Source of the DNA: an uncultured Collinsella sp.
GTDB taxonomy: Bacteria > Actinomycetota > Coriobacteriia > Coriobacteriales > Coriobacteriaceae
DNA length: 64,000 nucleotides
Direction: 5' to 3'
Assembly: GCA_900758845.1 (NCBI GenBank)
Contig: CAAESW010000068.1
Location: 1 to 64,000, forward strand
A model generated the notes under the pieces. It had not been told where the DNA came from, did no database searches, and saw nothing but the letters and a program-made list of their open reading frames with translations. How positions within the stretch are numbered: position 1 is the stretch's first letter; the number at the start of each line of letters is the position of its first letter. The translations under genes and the position numbers were made by a program. Shown piece by piece: positions 52,451 to 61,271 of the stretch.

Positions 52451-54454
52451 ATGGCTAAGTTTGACATCATCGCCGCGACCGGTTGCCCGACCGGCATTGC
52501 GCACACCTTCATGGCGAAGGAGGCGCTGGAGAAGGCAGCTGCCGAGCGTGGTCTGACCATTAAGGTCGAGACTCATGGCCAGGTCGGTGTCGAGAACGAG
52601 CTCACCAAGAGCGAGATCGCCGGTGCCAAGGCCGTCGTCGTCGCAGCCGATAAGGATGTCCAGGCTGAGCGTTTCGCCGGCAAGCCCATGGTTTCCGTCG
52701 GTGTTTCCAAGGCCCTGTCCGTCGAGGCCGCCGGAAAGCTGATCGACCGCGCGCTCGCCGCCAAGGGCGACGACACGGTTGCCGCTGCCGCCGATGTCGA
52801 GGACGAGGTCGAGGAGAAGGAGTCCATCGGTCACGTCATCTACAAGCACCTCATGAACGGCGTCAGCCACATGCTGGTCTTCGTCGTTGCCGGTGGTGTT
52901 CTGACCGCCATTTCGTTCCTGTGGGGCATCACGTCCTTTGATTCGACGGCTGCCGACTACAACAGCTTTGCCGCGATGCTCAAGATTATCGGCGGTATCG
53001 CCATGAACCTCATGGTTCCGGTGCTCTCCGCCTACATCGCCGAGTCCATCGGCAAGCGCCCGGCGCTCGTCCCCGGCTTTGTTGCCGGTATGATTGCCAT
53101 CCAGGGTCTTCCCATCAACGCCGATACCGGCATGATCGACGCTGGAGGCTCGGGTGTGGGCTTTGGCTTCCTGGGCGGCATCGTCGGCGGCTTCCTCGCC
53201 GGCTATGTCATTTTGCTGCTCGAGAAGGTTTTCTCTAAAATTCCCGCGAGCCTTAATGGCCTGAAGGCAATCTTCCTGTATCCGCTTTGCTCTACCGCCA
53301 TCGTCGGCCTGGTCATGCTCGGTATTTCCGGTCCCATGGCTGCCATTAACCAGGGCATGATGGATTTCCTGCAGAGCCTCGGTAACTCCGGTCCGGTGAT
53401 CCTTGGCCTGGCCATCGGCTGCATGTGCGCCTTTGATATGGGCGGCCCGGTCAACAAGGCTGCTTACGCTACTGGCACCTTCCTGCTCGGTACCGCTCTC
53501 GAAGCTGGCGTCGGCACCGAGACCTACAACTTCGGCACCAACTTCATGGCTGCCGTCTCCGCCGCTTGCATCGTTCCGCCGCTGATCACCACCTTCGCCG
53601 TCGTTGTCGGCAAGAAGTACTTCAGCCAGGAGGATCATGACGCCGGTATCGTCAACCTTATCCTTGGTTGCACCCACATCACCGAGGGCGCCATTCCGTT
53701 CATGACCAAGAACATCTGGCCCGTCATGCCCATCATGATGGTCGGTTCTTCCATCGCTTCCATCTTGACCATCTTCTTCAACGTTCACGATCCGGCGCCT
53801 CACGGCGGCTTCCTGGTCCTGCCCGTTGTCGAGAACGGCCCGCAGTGGGTCCTCGCGATCCTCATCGGCGCCGTGGTCGGTGGCATCCTGTTCGTGGCCT
53901 TCAAGAAGTACGACTTCGAGAAGAACCAGAAGGCCGCTCCTGCAGCCAAGCCGGTTGAGGCCCCCAAAGCCGCTGCCGTCGAGGCCCCCAAGGCCGAGGC
54001 TGCCGACTTCGTGAAGGTCGAGAATGTCTTTGTCGCCGAGGATTTCGCTTCTCGTGACGAGGCTCTGAGCTTTGTTTCCAACCAGGCCGTCAAGGCCGGT
54101 ATCGCCAGCGACGCCGACGCCGTGATGAACGCCTTCCTGGCCCGCGAGGCCGAGGGCACCACGGGCATGATGGAGGGCTTCGCCATCCCGCATGCCAAGT
54201 CCGACGCTATTACCGAGCCTGCCGTCATCGTCGTCAAGGACGAGTCCGGCGTGACCGGTTGGGACACCATGGACGGCACTCCCGTCAACGTGGCTATTGC
54301 CCTGCTCATCCCCGGTGCCCAGGCCGGCACCACGCACCTCAAGATCCTGTCCAAGGTCGCCGAGGCGCTCATGGACGAGGACTTCCGTGCCACCGTCAAG
54401 GGTTCCACCGACGCCGCCGAGATCGCCAAGACGATTAACGCCCGTCTGGTCTAA
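52451..54454 (+). CDS. fruA: PTS fructose-type permease EIIBCA
   Basis: The 667-residue fusion has EIIB (residues 1-105, phosphorylated Cys12 in TGCPTGIAHTFMA), a membrane EIIC (about 125-480), an Ala/Pro-rich linker and EIIA (about 520-667, phosphorylated His581 in AIPHAKS). It imports fructose or a related sugar as the 1-phosphate. The B-C-A order differs from the common A-B-C fusion. HPr, EI and two 1-phosphofructokinase paralogues lie downstream. AAGGAGG precedes the ATG. Confidence 0.93.
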   Translation: MAKFDIIAATGCPTGIAHTFMAKEALEKAAAERGLTIKVETHGQVGVENELTKSEIAGAKAVVVAADKDVQAERFAGKPMVSVGVSKALSVEAAGKLIDRALAAKGDDTVAAAADVEDEVEEKESIGHVIYKHLMNGVSHMLVFVVAGGVLTAISFLWGITSFDSTAADYNSFAAMLKIIGGIAMNLMVPVLSAYIAESIGKRPALVPGFVAGMIAIQGLPINADTGMIDAGGSGVGFGFLGGIVGGFLAGYVILLLEKVFSKIPASLNGLKAIFLYPLCSTAIVGLVMLGISGPMAAINQGMMDFLQSLGNSGPVILGLAIGCMCAFDMGGPVNKAAYATGTFLLGTALEAGVGTETYNFGTNFMAAVSAACIVPPLITTFAVVVGKKYFSQEDHDAGIVNLILGCTHITEGAIPFMTKNIWPVMPIMMVGSSIASILTIFFNVHDPAPHGGFLVLPVVENGPQWVLAILIGAVVGGILFVAFKKYDFEKNQKAAPAAKPVEAPKAAAVEAPKAEAADFVKVENVFVAEDFASRDEALSFVSNQAVKAGIASDADAVMNAFLAREAEGTTGMMEGFAIPHAKSDAITEPAVIVVKDESGVTGWDTMDGTPVNVAIALLIPGAQAGTTHLKILSKVAEALMDEDFRATVKGSTDAAEIAKTINARLV

Positions 54455-54490
54455 TCCCGCAACACGCGAATAGCATCGCCCCCTGTATAT

Positions 54491-54525
54491 AAGGCGGAGT
54501 CTCTCCCCAGGGTCTCCGCCTTTTT
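54491..54525 (+). terminator. terminator after fruA
   Basis: AAGGCGGAG (54491-54499) and CTCCGCCTT (54514-54522) form the stem, followed by TTTTT. Confidence 0.88.
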
Positions 54526-54534
54526 CATCCCCAA

Positions 54535-54607
54535 ATAAGTTGCGGTGAAATAGGGACTGTTTAAACGATTCAACCCCAAATTCAGTCCCTATTTCACCGC
54601 AACTTAT
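54535..54607. repeat. palindromic repeat, copy 1 (25-bp perfect arms)
   Basis: The 25-bp arm beginning ATAAGTTGCGGTGAAATAGG at 54535-54559 is exactly inverted at 54583-54607, with a 23-nt loop. A diverged copy lies at 63332-63400, so this is a dispersed family and not a simple terminator. Confidence 0.8.
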
Positions 54608-54710
54608 AAAAGGGCATAGAGGGGGCTGCCTATCGAGTCTTTGTTGCGAACAGTTCATCAGCCAGAATTCTTTTCAGCCGATATTACTCTGGATCGACCG
54701 AGTTTCCGCA

Positions 54711-54862
54711 GCCTGCTCGCCCACAGAGGGCCGGGCGCGGCCTGTGAGATTTATCGCGAGTTCCGCACGAGCCGAAGAGCACTTAATGTGCTCTTCGTGC
54801 GAGCAGGACTGTAGAGCAGGAAATCTCACAGGCCGCGCCCGGCCCTCTGTGGGCGAGCAGGC
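54711..54862. repeat. 152-bp element with perfect 42-bp inverted arms upstream of ptsH
   Basis: The left arm 54711-54752 (begins GCCTGCTCGCCCACAGAGGG) is repeated exactly in inverse at 54821-54862. The 68-nt interior has its own hairpin, GAAGAGCAC-TTAAT-GTGCTCTTC (54774-54796), flanked by CGCACG/CGTGCG-like bases. No open frame with a ribosome site is inside, and no target duplication is seen. The 545-bp gap before ptsH is otherwise the two repeats, a terminator and an AT-rich promoter region. Confidence 0.85.
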
Positions 54863-54999
54863 GGACGACAAACACATCTGTCCAATAATTCGTCTGAAAC
54901 ATAATGAAAAACCGTTTGATGTGAGTTAATATAAACAACGTCGTGAATCTGACTCCTGCCACATGCATGACAGGGGTTAAACACAAAAAGGAGTCAACT

Positions 55000-55263
55000 A
55001 TGGTTTCTGAGAAGGCTACCCTCGTTAATCCTCAGGGTCTGCACATGCGTCCGGCTGGTCTGTTCGCCTCCACCATGGGCAAGTATGCCTGTGACGTGAC
55101 GGTCGTTACCCCCGAGAAGGAGGTCAACGGCAAGTCCCCGATGGCCCTCATGGCTGCTGGTATCCCCTGCGGCACCGAGGTCGAGGTCAAGTGCGACGGC
55201 GCCGACGAGGCCGAGGCTCTGGCTGCTGCCATCGAGCTCATCAAGAGCGGTCTTGGCGAGTAG
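55000..55263 (+). CDS. ptsH: phosphocarrier protein HPr
   Basis: The 87-residue protein has His15 in GLHMRPAG, the site phosphorylated by EI, and Ser46 in NGKSPMALMA, the position used by HPr kinase in Gram-positives. It passes phosphate to the fructose permease. The start is ATG 55000 after AAAAAGGAG. A hairpin separates it from ptsI. Confidence 0.96.
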   Translation: MVSEKATLVNPQGLHMRPAGLFASTMGKYACDVTVVTPEKEVNGKSPMALMAAGIPCGTEVEVKCDGADEAEALAAAIELIKSGLGE

Positions 55264-55308
55264 AACTCAAACGGGTCGCATGTTGAACAATTAAGTTCAT
55301 ACTTGGGG

Positions 55309-55343
55309 GCGCAGTGACCTGTTCAAGGTAGCTGCGCTCTTTT
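55309..55343 (+). terminator. hairpin with T run between ptsH and ptsI
   Basis: GCGCAG...ACCT-GTTCA-AGGT...CTGCGC forms a stem with an internal mismatch, followed by TCTTTTG. It may let HPr be made in excess over EI. Confidence 0.65.
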
Positions 55344-55395
55344 GTCATGGATATGGCAAAACGCTTTATCACATGACACGGAGAGAGGAATGGGA

Positions 55396-57099
55396 ATGTA
55401 TCAGGGAGTCAACGCATCCGAGGGCATCGGTATCGGCACCGTCATGGTCGCCGTCGATCCCGACTTGACGTTTGAACCGCACGAGGTCGCTGATTCGGCA
55501 GCAGAGAAAGAGCGCTATCAGGCTGCTCTTTCGGTCTTCTGCGAGAAGACTCAGGCTCAGGCCGACCACATGAAGGAGACGGTGGGCGAGGCCGAGGCCG
55601 AGATCATGAGCGGGCACATTGTCCTGGCTCAGGATCCGGGCATGACCGACGCCATTAACGCCGCCATTGACGGCGGTACCTGCGCCGAGCAGGCGCTCAT
55701 GGACACCTCGACCATGTTCGAGAACATGTTCCTGTCCATGGACGACGAGATGTTCCGTCTGCGCGCGGCCGACATCGCCGACATCCGCACCGGTATTCTG
55801 GCCGAGCTGCTGGGCAAGGAGGTCGTCGACCTCTCCGTCCTGCCCGAGAACACTGTCGTTGTCGTGCACGACCTCACGCCGTCCATGACCGCCACGATCG
55901 ATAAGGCCCACGTTGCCGGTATCGTCACCGAGACCGGTGGCCGCACGTCGCATTCCGCGATTATTGCGCGCGCCCTTGAGATCCCGGCTGTCCTTTCGGT
56001 TTCCAATAGCTGCACTGCGCTGCGCAACGGTATGACCGTTGTCGTCGACGGTGGCAAGGGTATCGTTGAGGCCGATCCCGACGAGGAGACGCTCGCTGCC
56101 TACACCGCCAAGGCCGAGGCCTTCGCTGCCGAGAAGGCAGCCCTCGAGGCCTTCCGTGGCAAGCCGTCCGTGACTGCCGATGGCATCAAGAAGATCATCG
56201 CCTGCAACATCGGTAACCCCGATGACGTGCCCAACGCGCTCGATCACGACGCCGAGGCCATCGGTCTGTTCCGCTCCGAGTTCCTGTTCATGGACTCCGC
56301 TGAGCTTCCTTCCGAGGAGGAGCAGTTCAACGCCTACCGTAAGGTCGCCAGCGCGCTCAAGGGTGCTCCGGTCATCATCCGCACGCTCGATGTGGGTGGC
56401 GACAAGGAGATTCCGTATCTGCACATGGTCAAGGAAGACAACCCCTTCATGGGCTTCCGCGCCGTGCGTTACTGCCTGGCCAATCCCGACCAGTACAAGG
56501 TCCAGCTCCGCGCTCTGCTGCGCGCTAGCGCCTTCGGTGACGTCAAGATCATGATCCCGCTCGTCACCTGCGTCGAGGAGGTCTTGGCTGTCAAGGAGCT
56601 CGTCGAGCAGTGCAAGGCCGAGCTGTCCGAAGAGGGTCGAAAGTTCAACGAGAACATCGAGGTCGGCATTATGGTCGAGACGCCCGCCGCTTCGCTGCTC
56701 GCAGACCGTCTGGCCGAGGTCGCCGACTTCTTCTCCATCGGCACCAACGACCTGATCGGCTACACCATGTGCGCCGACCGTGGCAACGACACCATCTCCA
56801 ACCTGTACCAGGTGTACTATCCCGCCGTGCTCCGCTCGCTTAAGAACATCATCGAGAGCGGTGTGAAGGCCGGCATCATGGTCGGTATGTGCGGCGAGGC
56901 CGCTGCCGATCCGCTGCTCGAGCCGCTGCTGATCAGCTGGGGCCTGGAGGAGTTCTCGATGAGCGCTCCGTCCATCCTGCGCGCCCGCAAGACCATCAGC
57001 CAGTGGACCAAGGCCGAGTGCGACGAGCTCGCCGAGAAGGCGCTCGCCTGCAACACCGCCGCCGAGGTCAAGGCACTGCTCGAGTCCGCAGCTCGCTAA
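55396..57099 (+). CDS. ptsI: PTS enzyme I (phosphoenolpyruvate-protein phosphotransferase)
   Basis: The 567-residue protein has the phosphohistidine at about residue 186 in TGGRTSHSAIIARAL. The PEP-binding barrel contains LFRSEFLFMD, DVGGDKEIPYLH, NPFMGFRAVRYC, GIMVETPAA and the SIGTNDLIGYTM motif. It starts the phosphate relay from PEP to HPr. ATG 55396, six bases after AGAGGA, is preferred; ATG 55390 leaves no spacing. Confidence 0.96.
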   Translation: MYQGVNASEGIGIGTVMVAVDPDLTFEPHEVADSAAEKERYQAALSVFCEKTQAQADHMKETVGEAEAEIMSGHIVLAQDPGMTDAINAAIDGGTCAEQALMDTSTMFENMFLSMDDEMFRLRAADIADIRTGILAELLGKEVVDLSVLPENTVVVVHDLTPSMTATIDKAHVAGIVTETGGRTSHSAIIARALEIPAVLSVSNSCTALRNGMTVVVDGGKGIVEADPDEETLAAYTAKAEAFAAEKAALEAFRGKPSVTADGIKKIIACNIGNPDDVPNALDHDAEAIGLFRSEFLFMDSAELPSEEEQFNAYRKVASALKGAPVIIRTLDVGGDKEIPYLHMVKEDNPFMGFRAVRYCLANPDQYKVQLRALLRASAFGDVKIMIPLVTCVEEVLAVKELVEQCKAELSEEGRKFNENIEVGIMVETPAASLLADRLAEVADFFSIGTNDLIGYTMCADRGNDTISNLYQVYYPAVLRSLKNIIESGVKAGIMVGMCGEAAADPLLEPLLISWGLEEFSMSAPSILRARKTISQWTKAECDELAEKALACNTAAEVKALLESAAR

Positions 57100-57116
57100 T
57101 TTGGTATCAGAGGTAA

Positions 57117-57146
57117 CCGCGTGGTTGGAATGGGCCGGCCACGCGG
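57117..57146 (+). other. hairpin upstream of the first 1-phosphofructokinase gene
   Basis: CCGCGTGG and CCACGCGG form an 8-bp perfect stem around a 14-nt loop. There is no T run, so it is a possible processing or regulatory stem between ptsI and the kinase gene. Confidence 0.4.
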
Positions 57147-57173
57147 CCCTCACATATACAGGGGGTACTGTAA

Positions 57174-58106
57174 ATGTTCTACACGCTAACCGCTAACCCG
57201 GCTGTCGACATGACGGTTTCGAGCTCTCCGCTCGAGCCCGACGAGAACGTCCGCACCGGCTCGGCCAGCTACACGGCTAACGGCAAGGGCCTCGACGTGT
57301 CCTTCGCCTTTAAGAAGATGGGCGTCGACACCGTCGCGCTCGGCTTCTTCGCCGGCTTCACGGGCAAGTTCATCGTCGAGGAGGTCATGAACCTGGGTTG
57401 CCTCTGCCGCCCGGTCTGGACCGACGGTATCACGCGCATTAACACCTACGTCAACGATGGCCAGCACGAGTACGGCATCCTGAACCCGGGTGCTCCTATT
57501 ACGCCGCAGCACCAGGAGGAGCTCTACAACATCCTGGATACCGCGGGCGATCTTGAGTGCCTGATCGTCTCCGGCTCCGTTCCTCCCAAAGCTACGCCCG
57601 ACTTCCTGGCTCAGGTCATGGAGCACGCTCAGGCTCGTGGCGCCGACGTCGTCTTGGACCTGTCCTCCGACAAGCTCAAGGAGCTCGCTCACAAGAAGCC
57701 GCTGCTCATCAAGCCGAACCATCACGAGATGAAGGCCATCTTCGGCGTGCCGGTCGACACCGACGACGAGGTTCGCGTTGCCATGAAGATGGCTCACGAC
57801 GCTGGCGTTCAGAACGTGCTGCTCACCCGTGGTAGCCGCGGCGACGCTTACTTCTCCAACGGCGAGGACATCTGGTACGCCAAGCGTGAGTTCAACATCA
57901 AGCTGGTTTCTTCCGTCTGCGCCGGCGACTGCACCCTTGCTGCGTTCCTGCACAAGTGGTACAGGGATCGCGACAACGTCGAGGAGGCCATGAAGCTCGC
58001 TATGGCCACCGGTGCCAACGTTGCCGAGTCCGTCGGCATCGGCGACTTCGGTCACGTCGATGAGTACAGCAAGCGCGTTGCTGTCCGCAAGCTCGATCGT
58101 CAGTAA
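57174..58106 (+). CDS. fruK: 1-phosphofructokinase-like PfkB family kinase, copy 1
   Basis: The 310-residue PfkB-type kinase starts MFYTLTANPAVDMTV and has NGKGLDVSFAFKKMG. The anion-hole/base motif VCAGDCTLAAFL near the C-terminus contains the catalytic Asp. It would phosphorylate fructose-1-phosphate to the 1,6-bisphosphate. It lies 75 bp after ptsI. A second paralogue follows at 58296. Confidence 0.87.
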   Translation: MFYTLTANPAVDMTVSSSPLEPDENVRTGSASYTANGKGLDVSFAFKKMGVDTVALGFFAGFTGKFIVEEVMNLGCLCRPVWTDGITRINTYVNDGQHEYGILNPGAPITPQHQEELYNILDTAGDLECLIVSGSVPPKATPDFLAQVMEHAQARGADVVLDLSSDKLKELAHKKPLLIKPNHHEMKAIFGVPVDTDDEVRVAMKMAHDAGVQNVLLTRGSRGDAYFSNGEDIWYAKREFNIKLVSSVCAGDCTLAAFLHKWYRDRDNVEEAMKLAMATGANVAESVGIGDFGHVDEYSKRVAVRKLDRQ

Positions 58107-58134
58107 TCGAAACGCGACATATTCGTGCGCATGC

Positions 58135-58166
58135 GGCGCCCCGGTTTCGGCCGGGGCGCCTTTTTT
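58135..58166 (+). terminator. terminator between the two kinase genes
   Basis: GGCGCCCCGG (58135-58144) and CCGGGGCGCC (58151-58160) pair perfectly, followed by six T residues. The second kinase gene therefore needs its own promoter or read-through. Confidence 0.93.
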
Positions 58167-58295
58167 GTTCCGCCATGGGGGAGACGTGTCCCGCCGTACT
58201 TCATCGCTTCCACACCGTTCACCGAGTTGTCCTAGCCTTTTGTCTATGCATGGAATATACTTTCATTAACACGTTGCTTCGTGAAAGGAACATTC

Positions 58296-59228
58296 ATGAT
58301 TTACACGCTCACTGCAAATCCCGCCATTGACTACAACATCGCCTGCGACGGCCTTGCTGCCAACACTGTCACGCGTACCCGCAACGCCGTCTACTCGCCC
58401 AACGGCAAGGGCCTCAACGTCTCGTTTACGCTTGACCACTATGGTGTCGACACCACGATCCTGGGTTTCTTCGCTGGCTTCTCGGGCGAGTTTATCGTTA
58501 AGGGCGCCGAGGCCCTGGGCGTGCCCGTCAAGCCCGTGTGGACCGACGGCATCACGCGCGTCAACGTGTTCCTCAATGCCGGCCCCGACACCGAGTACAA
58601 CATGGTCAACGCCGGTGCCGCCATCAACGAGGCCAACGAGCAGGAGATGTTTGAGCTTATCGATTCGCTCGATGACATGACCTGCCTGGTCATCAGTGGC
58701 TCGCTGCCTCCCAACACTTCCGAGGGCTTCCTGGCCGAGGTTCTGCGCCGCGTCAAGGCCAAGGGTGCCGAGTTCGTTCTCGACATTTCGAGCCATCAGC
58801 TGGCAGATCTCATTGCCATGGAGCCGCTGCTGATCAAGCCCAATGACGACGAGCTGCTCGATATCTTTGGCATTAAGGTGAGCGGTGGCGACGATGAGTC
58901 CGTCAAGGGCGCGATGGCCGAGCTTCATGCCAAGGGCGCCAAGAATGTGCTGCTGACCCTTGGTGGCGATGGCGCGTACTTCTCCAACGGCGAGCATATC
59001 TGGTTTGCCAACCGCACCTTTGAGGTCAAGCTGCTGTCGACCGTCTGCGCCGGCGATTCCTCGCTGGCCGCCTTCCTGTCCGTGTGGCACGACGCTCCCG
59101 AGCGCGTCGAGGATGCCTTGCGTCTTTCGATGGCCACCGGCGCCAACGTGGTCGAGTGCCCCGGTCTGGGCGATTTTGCCAAGGTGGACGAATATAAGAA
59201 GCACATCGAGGTTCGCCAGGTCTGCTAG
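58296..59228 (+). CDS. 1-phosphofructokinase-like PfkB family kinase, copy 2
   Basis: The 310-residue protein is a close parallel of the gene at 57174: MIYTLTANPAIDYNI, NGKGLNVSFTLDHYG and the active-site motif VCAGDSSLAAFL. The same length and motifs point to gene duplication, but the sequences have diverged. It may act on a different ketose phosphate, such as tagatose-6-phosphate or fructose-1-phosphate. ATG 58296 follows AAAGGAA; a GTG at 58281 overlaps that site. Confidence 0.87.
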   Translation: MIYTLTANPAIDYNIACDGLAANTVTRTRNAVYSPNGKGLNVSFTLDHYGVDTTILGFFAGFSGEFIVKGAEALGVPVKPVWTDGITRVNVFLNAGPDTEYNMVNAGAAINEANEQEMFELIDSLDDMTCLVISGSLPPNTSEGFLAEVLRRVKAKGAEFVLDISSHQLADLIAMEPLLIKPNDDELLDIFGIKVSGGDDESVKGAMAELHAKGAKNVLLTLGGDGAYFSNGEHIWFANRTFEVKLLSTVCAGDSSLAAFLSVWHDAPERVEDALRLSMATGANVVECPGLGDFAKVDEYKKHIEVRQVC

Positions 59229-59250
59229 CCGCATCGATACATCGTTGCCG

Positions 59251-59286
59251 AACACCCGCTTTGGATTACCAGGGCGGGTGTTTTTT
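59251..59286 (+). terminator. terminator after the second kinase gene
   Basis: AACACCCGC and GCGGGTGTT form the stem over a 14-nt loop, followed by TTTTTG. Confidence 0.88.
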
Positions 59287-59423
59287 GCGCGCTGAACGTA
59301 TCTGGCGTCTGCTGTCTCGTTTTATCGAATTGACGACGCGATTGCGTGTGCGTGCTTTCTCGTTTCTTGTTAGACTTCTTGAGAACCATCGATTAACGCT
59401 CACAAGTGCAGGAGGCCATAGGC

Positions 59424-60818
59424 ATGTGCAATGTTTCGCTCAACGGTACTCAACCGTCCGATGCCTCCCTGCGCGTCCTGCGCGCGCTTGAGGCGGCTGG
59501 TCTTGAGGCTTGGTACGTGGGCGGTTGGGTGCGCGACGCCCTGATGGGGTGCCCCAGCCACGATGTTGATATGTGCTGTAGCGGCCTGTGGCAGGAGTCC
59601 AAGGCGGCGCTCGAGGCCGCCGGCATCGTGGTTGTGGAGTCGGGCATTAAATTTGGCGGAATCACGGCTATTTCCGATGGCGAGCGTATCGAGGTCACCA
59701 CGTACCGTCTGGATGGCTTCTATACCGATGGGCGCCATCCTCAGAGCGTCGAGCGCGCCGCCTCGCTCGAGGACGATCTGGCGCGCCGCGACTTTACCGT
59801 CAACGCCATGGCCTGGCATCCCGAGCGCGGGCTTGTCGACCGTTATGACGGCCAGGGTGATCTGGAACGCAAGTTGATTCGCGCTGTCGGCGATCCCAAG
59901 CGTCGCTTTAACGAGGATGCGCTTCGTATGCTGCGCGCCGTGCGTTTTGCCTGCCGTCTGGACTTTATGATTGAGCCCGAGACCAAGCGTGCGCTTGCCG
60001 AGTGCGCGCCGCTGCTCGATGCCGTGGCGCGCGAGCGCGTGGGTATTGAGCTCGAGGGCATTCTTTCGACCGGTCATGGGGGAGACGCCATGCTGCGCTA
60101 CCCTGAGCTCATCTGCGCCGCCGTGCCCGAGTTGGCAGCGGGTCGTGGGTTTGATCAGCGAAGTGTCTATCATGCGTTTAACGTCTACGAGCATATCGCC
60201 CGTGTGCTGACGGTGGCAGGGGAGCTGGCGCTGTGCGACGGCGTCGTGCCATCGTCGAGCCTTATGTGGGCGGCGTTTTTGCACGATGTGTCCAAGCCCG
60301 AGTGCTTCACGGTCGATCACGCCGGCAGCGGACACTTTTATGGTCATCCCGAGCTCGGCGCTAAGAAAGCGCGCGTCATTATGGATCGCCTGGCGCTCTC
60401 GCACGACCTGGTGCGCGACGTGTGCCTGCTCATCAAATATCACGACAAGCCGCTGCGCCCCGAGCGCTCCTGCCTGCTCAATATGATGCGCGCGCTTTCG
60501 GGTGAGGGCGTCGACACGCCGCGTCTGATGGACGAGCTCATGGACCTCAAGCGTGCCGACACACTTGGCAAGGCCCCATCGTGCTTCTATTACGTTGAGA
60601 CGATTGAGGAGATGCGCGCGCTGGCGCACGAGCTGCTGAAGGCAGGGGAGCCCCATACGCTCAAGATGCTCGCCATCAACGGCGGCGACCTGATCCGTGC
60701 CGGAGTCAAGCCCGGGCCGGAACTGGGTCAGCTTCTCAACTCCGCCCTCGACGCCGTGATCGAAGACAATATTCCCAACGAGCGCGAAGCTCTTTTGGTC
60801 CATCTCAACTTGAATTAG
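59424..60818 (+). CDS. cca: CCA tRNA nucleotidyltransferase with HD domain
   Basis: The 464-residue protein has the class II head domain: AWYVGGWVRDALMG, then SHDVDMC with the catalytic Asp pair, DDLARRDFTVNAMAW and FNEDALRMLRAVRFA. A C-terminal HD domain is seen in AAFLHDVSKPECF. It adds or repairs the CCA end of tRNAs. ATG 59424, eight bases after GCAGGAGG, is preferred to GTG 59406. Both tRNA-Glu genes just downstream already encode CCA. Confidence 0.92.
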   Translation: MCNVSLNGTQPSDASLRVLRALEAAGLEAWYVGGWVRDALMGCPSHDVDMCCSGLWQESKAALEAAGIVVVESGIKFGGITAISDGERIEVTTYRLDGFYTDGRHPQSVERAASLEDDLARRDFTVNAMAWHPERGLVDRYDGQGDLERKLIRAVGDPKRRFNEDALRMLRAVRFACRLDFMIEPETKRALAECAPLLDAVARERVGIELEGILSTGHGGDAMLRYPELICAAVPELAAGRGFDQRSVYHAFNVYEHIARVLTVAGELALCDGVVPSSSLMWAAFLHDVSKPECFTVDHAGSGHFYGHPELGAKKARVIMDRLALSHDLVRDVCLLIKYHDKPLRPERSCLLNMMRALSGEGVDTPRLMDELMDLKRADTLGKAPSCFYYVETIEEMRALAHELLKAGEPHTLKMLAINGGDLIRAGVKPGPELGQLLNSALDAVIEDNIPNEREALLVHLNLN

Positions 60819-60882
60819 CTACCCAGTTTACCTGCGTGTTCCATAACCTGCCGACAATTTTTTGGCAATTTGGAATTTCTTC

Positions 60883-60911
60883 TTGCGCTGACGTTTTTTG
60901 TCCCGTAATAT
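60883..60911 (+). promoter_or_regulatory. promoter of the tRNA-Glu pair
   Basis: TTGCGC (60883-60888) and TAATAT (60906-60911) have an ideal 17-bp spacer, 34 bp before the first tRNA. Confidence 0.65.
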
Positions 60912-60945
60912 ATTTCTCTGCAGCACGGCAGTGCAGATGTCATGT

Positions 60946-61022
60946 GGCCCGTTCGTCTAGCGGTTTAGGACGCCGCCCTCTCAAGGCGGAGATCACCAGT
61001 TCGAATCTGGTACGGGCTACCA
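60946..61022 (+). tRNA. tRNA-Glu (CTC)
   Basis: The 77-nt cloverleaf has acceptor arms GGCCCGT/ACGGGCT, anticodon stem CCGCC/GGCGG with loop CTCTCAA (anticodon CTC), T-loop GTTCGAATC and encoded CCA. CTC reads GAG, the glutamate codon that dominates in this GC-rich DNA. Confidence 0.95.
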
Positions 61023-61044
61023 CTTCTTTTCTGCTGAGGCTTAT

Positions 61045-61121
61045 GGCCCGTTCGTCTAGCGGTTTAGGACGCCGCCCTCTCAAGGCGGAGATCACCAGTT
61101 CGAATCTGGTACGGGCTACCA
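61045..61121 (+). tRNA. tRNA-Glu (CTC), second copy
   Basis: This copy is identical over 77 nt to the gene at 60946-61022, after a 22-nt spacer. It shares the upstream promoter. Confidence 0.95.
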
Positions 61122-61131
61122 CGCATCTGAT

Positions 61132-61165
61132 ACCCGGACTTCCCATGGAAGGCCGGGTTTTTTAT
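61132..61165 (+). terminator. terminator after the tRNA-Glu pair
   Basis: ACCCGG-A-CTTCC and GGAAG-G-CCGGGT close on a 3-nt loop with one internal mismatch, followed by TTTTTTATTA. Confidence 0.9.
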
Positions 61166-61271
61166 TATCAAACAACCGTCTGCAATTCCCGTTTGAACCA
61201 GAGCTTTTCGTTCTGCCTATGGCCCTTACGGGTACAATATCCAAGATATTTTGACTGTTAGAAGGAGTCTC

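Noticed and set aside
52104..52556. 150-codon open frame across the RpiR-fruA intergenic region
   Set aside because: It overlaps the operator region and the start of fruA in another frame and has no plausible start site.
52349..54658. 769-codon minus-strand open frame opposite fruA
   Set aside because: Antisense shadow of a motif-complete PTS permease; no ribosome site and no recognisable domain.
54711..54862. Retron msr/msd-like fold
   Set aside because: No reverse transcriptase gene is nearby and the arms are terminal inverted repeats, so a repeat element is the simpler reading.
54744..54929. 61-codon open frame inside the 42-bp-arm element
   Set aside because: No ribosome site, and its sequence is dictated by the inverted arms (similar short frames appear on both strands).
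55369..57153. 594-codon minus-strand open frame opposite ptsI
   Set aside because: Shadow frame. EI on the plus strand has every active-site motif.
60836..61261. 141-codon open frame with a duplicated segment
   Set aside because: It runs through the two tRNA-Glu genes; the duplication is the tRNA pair.
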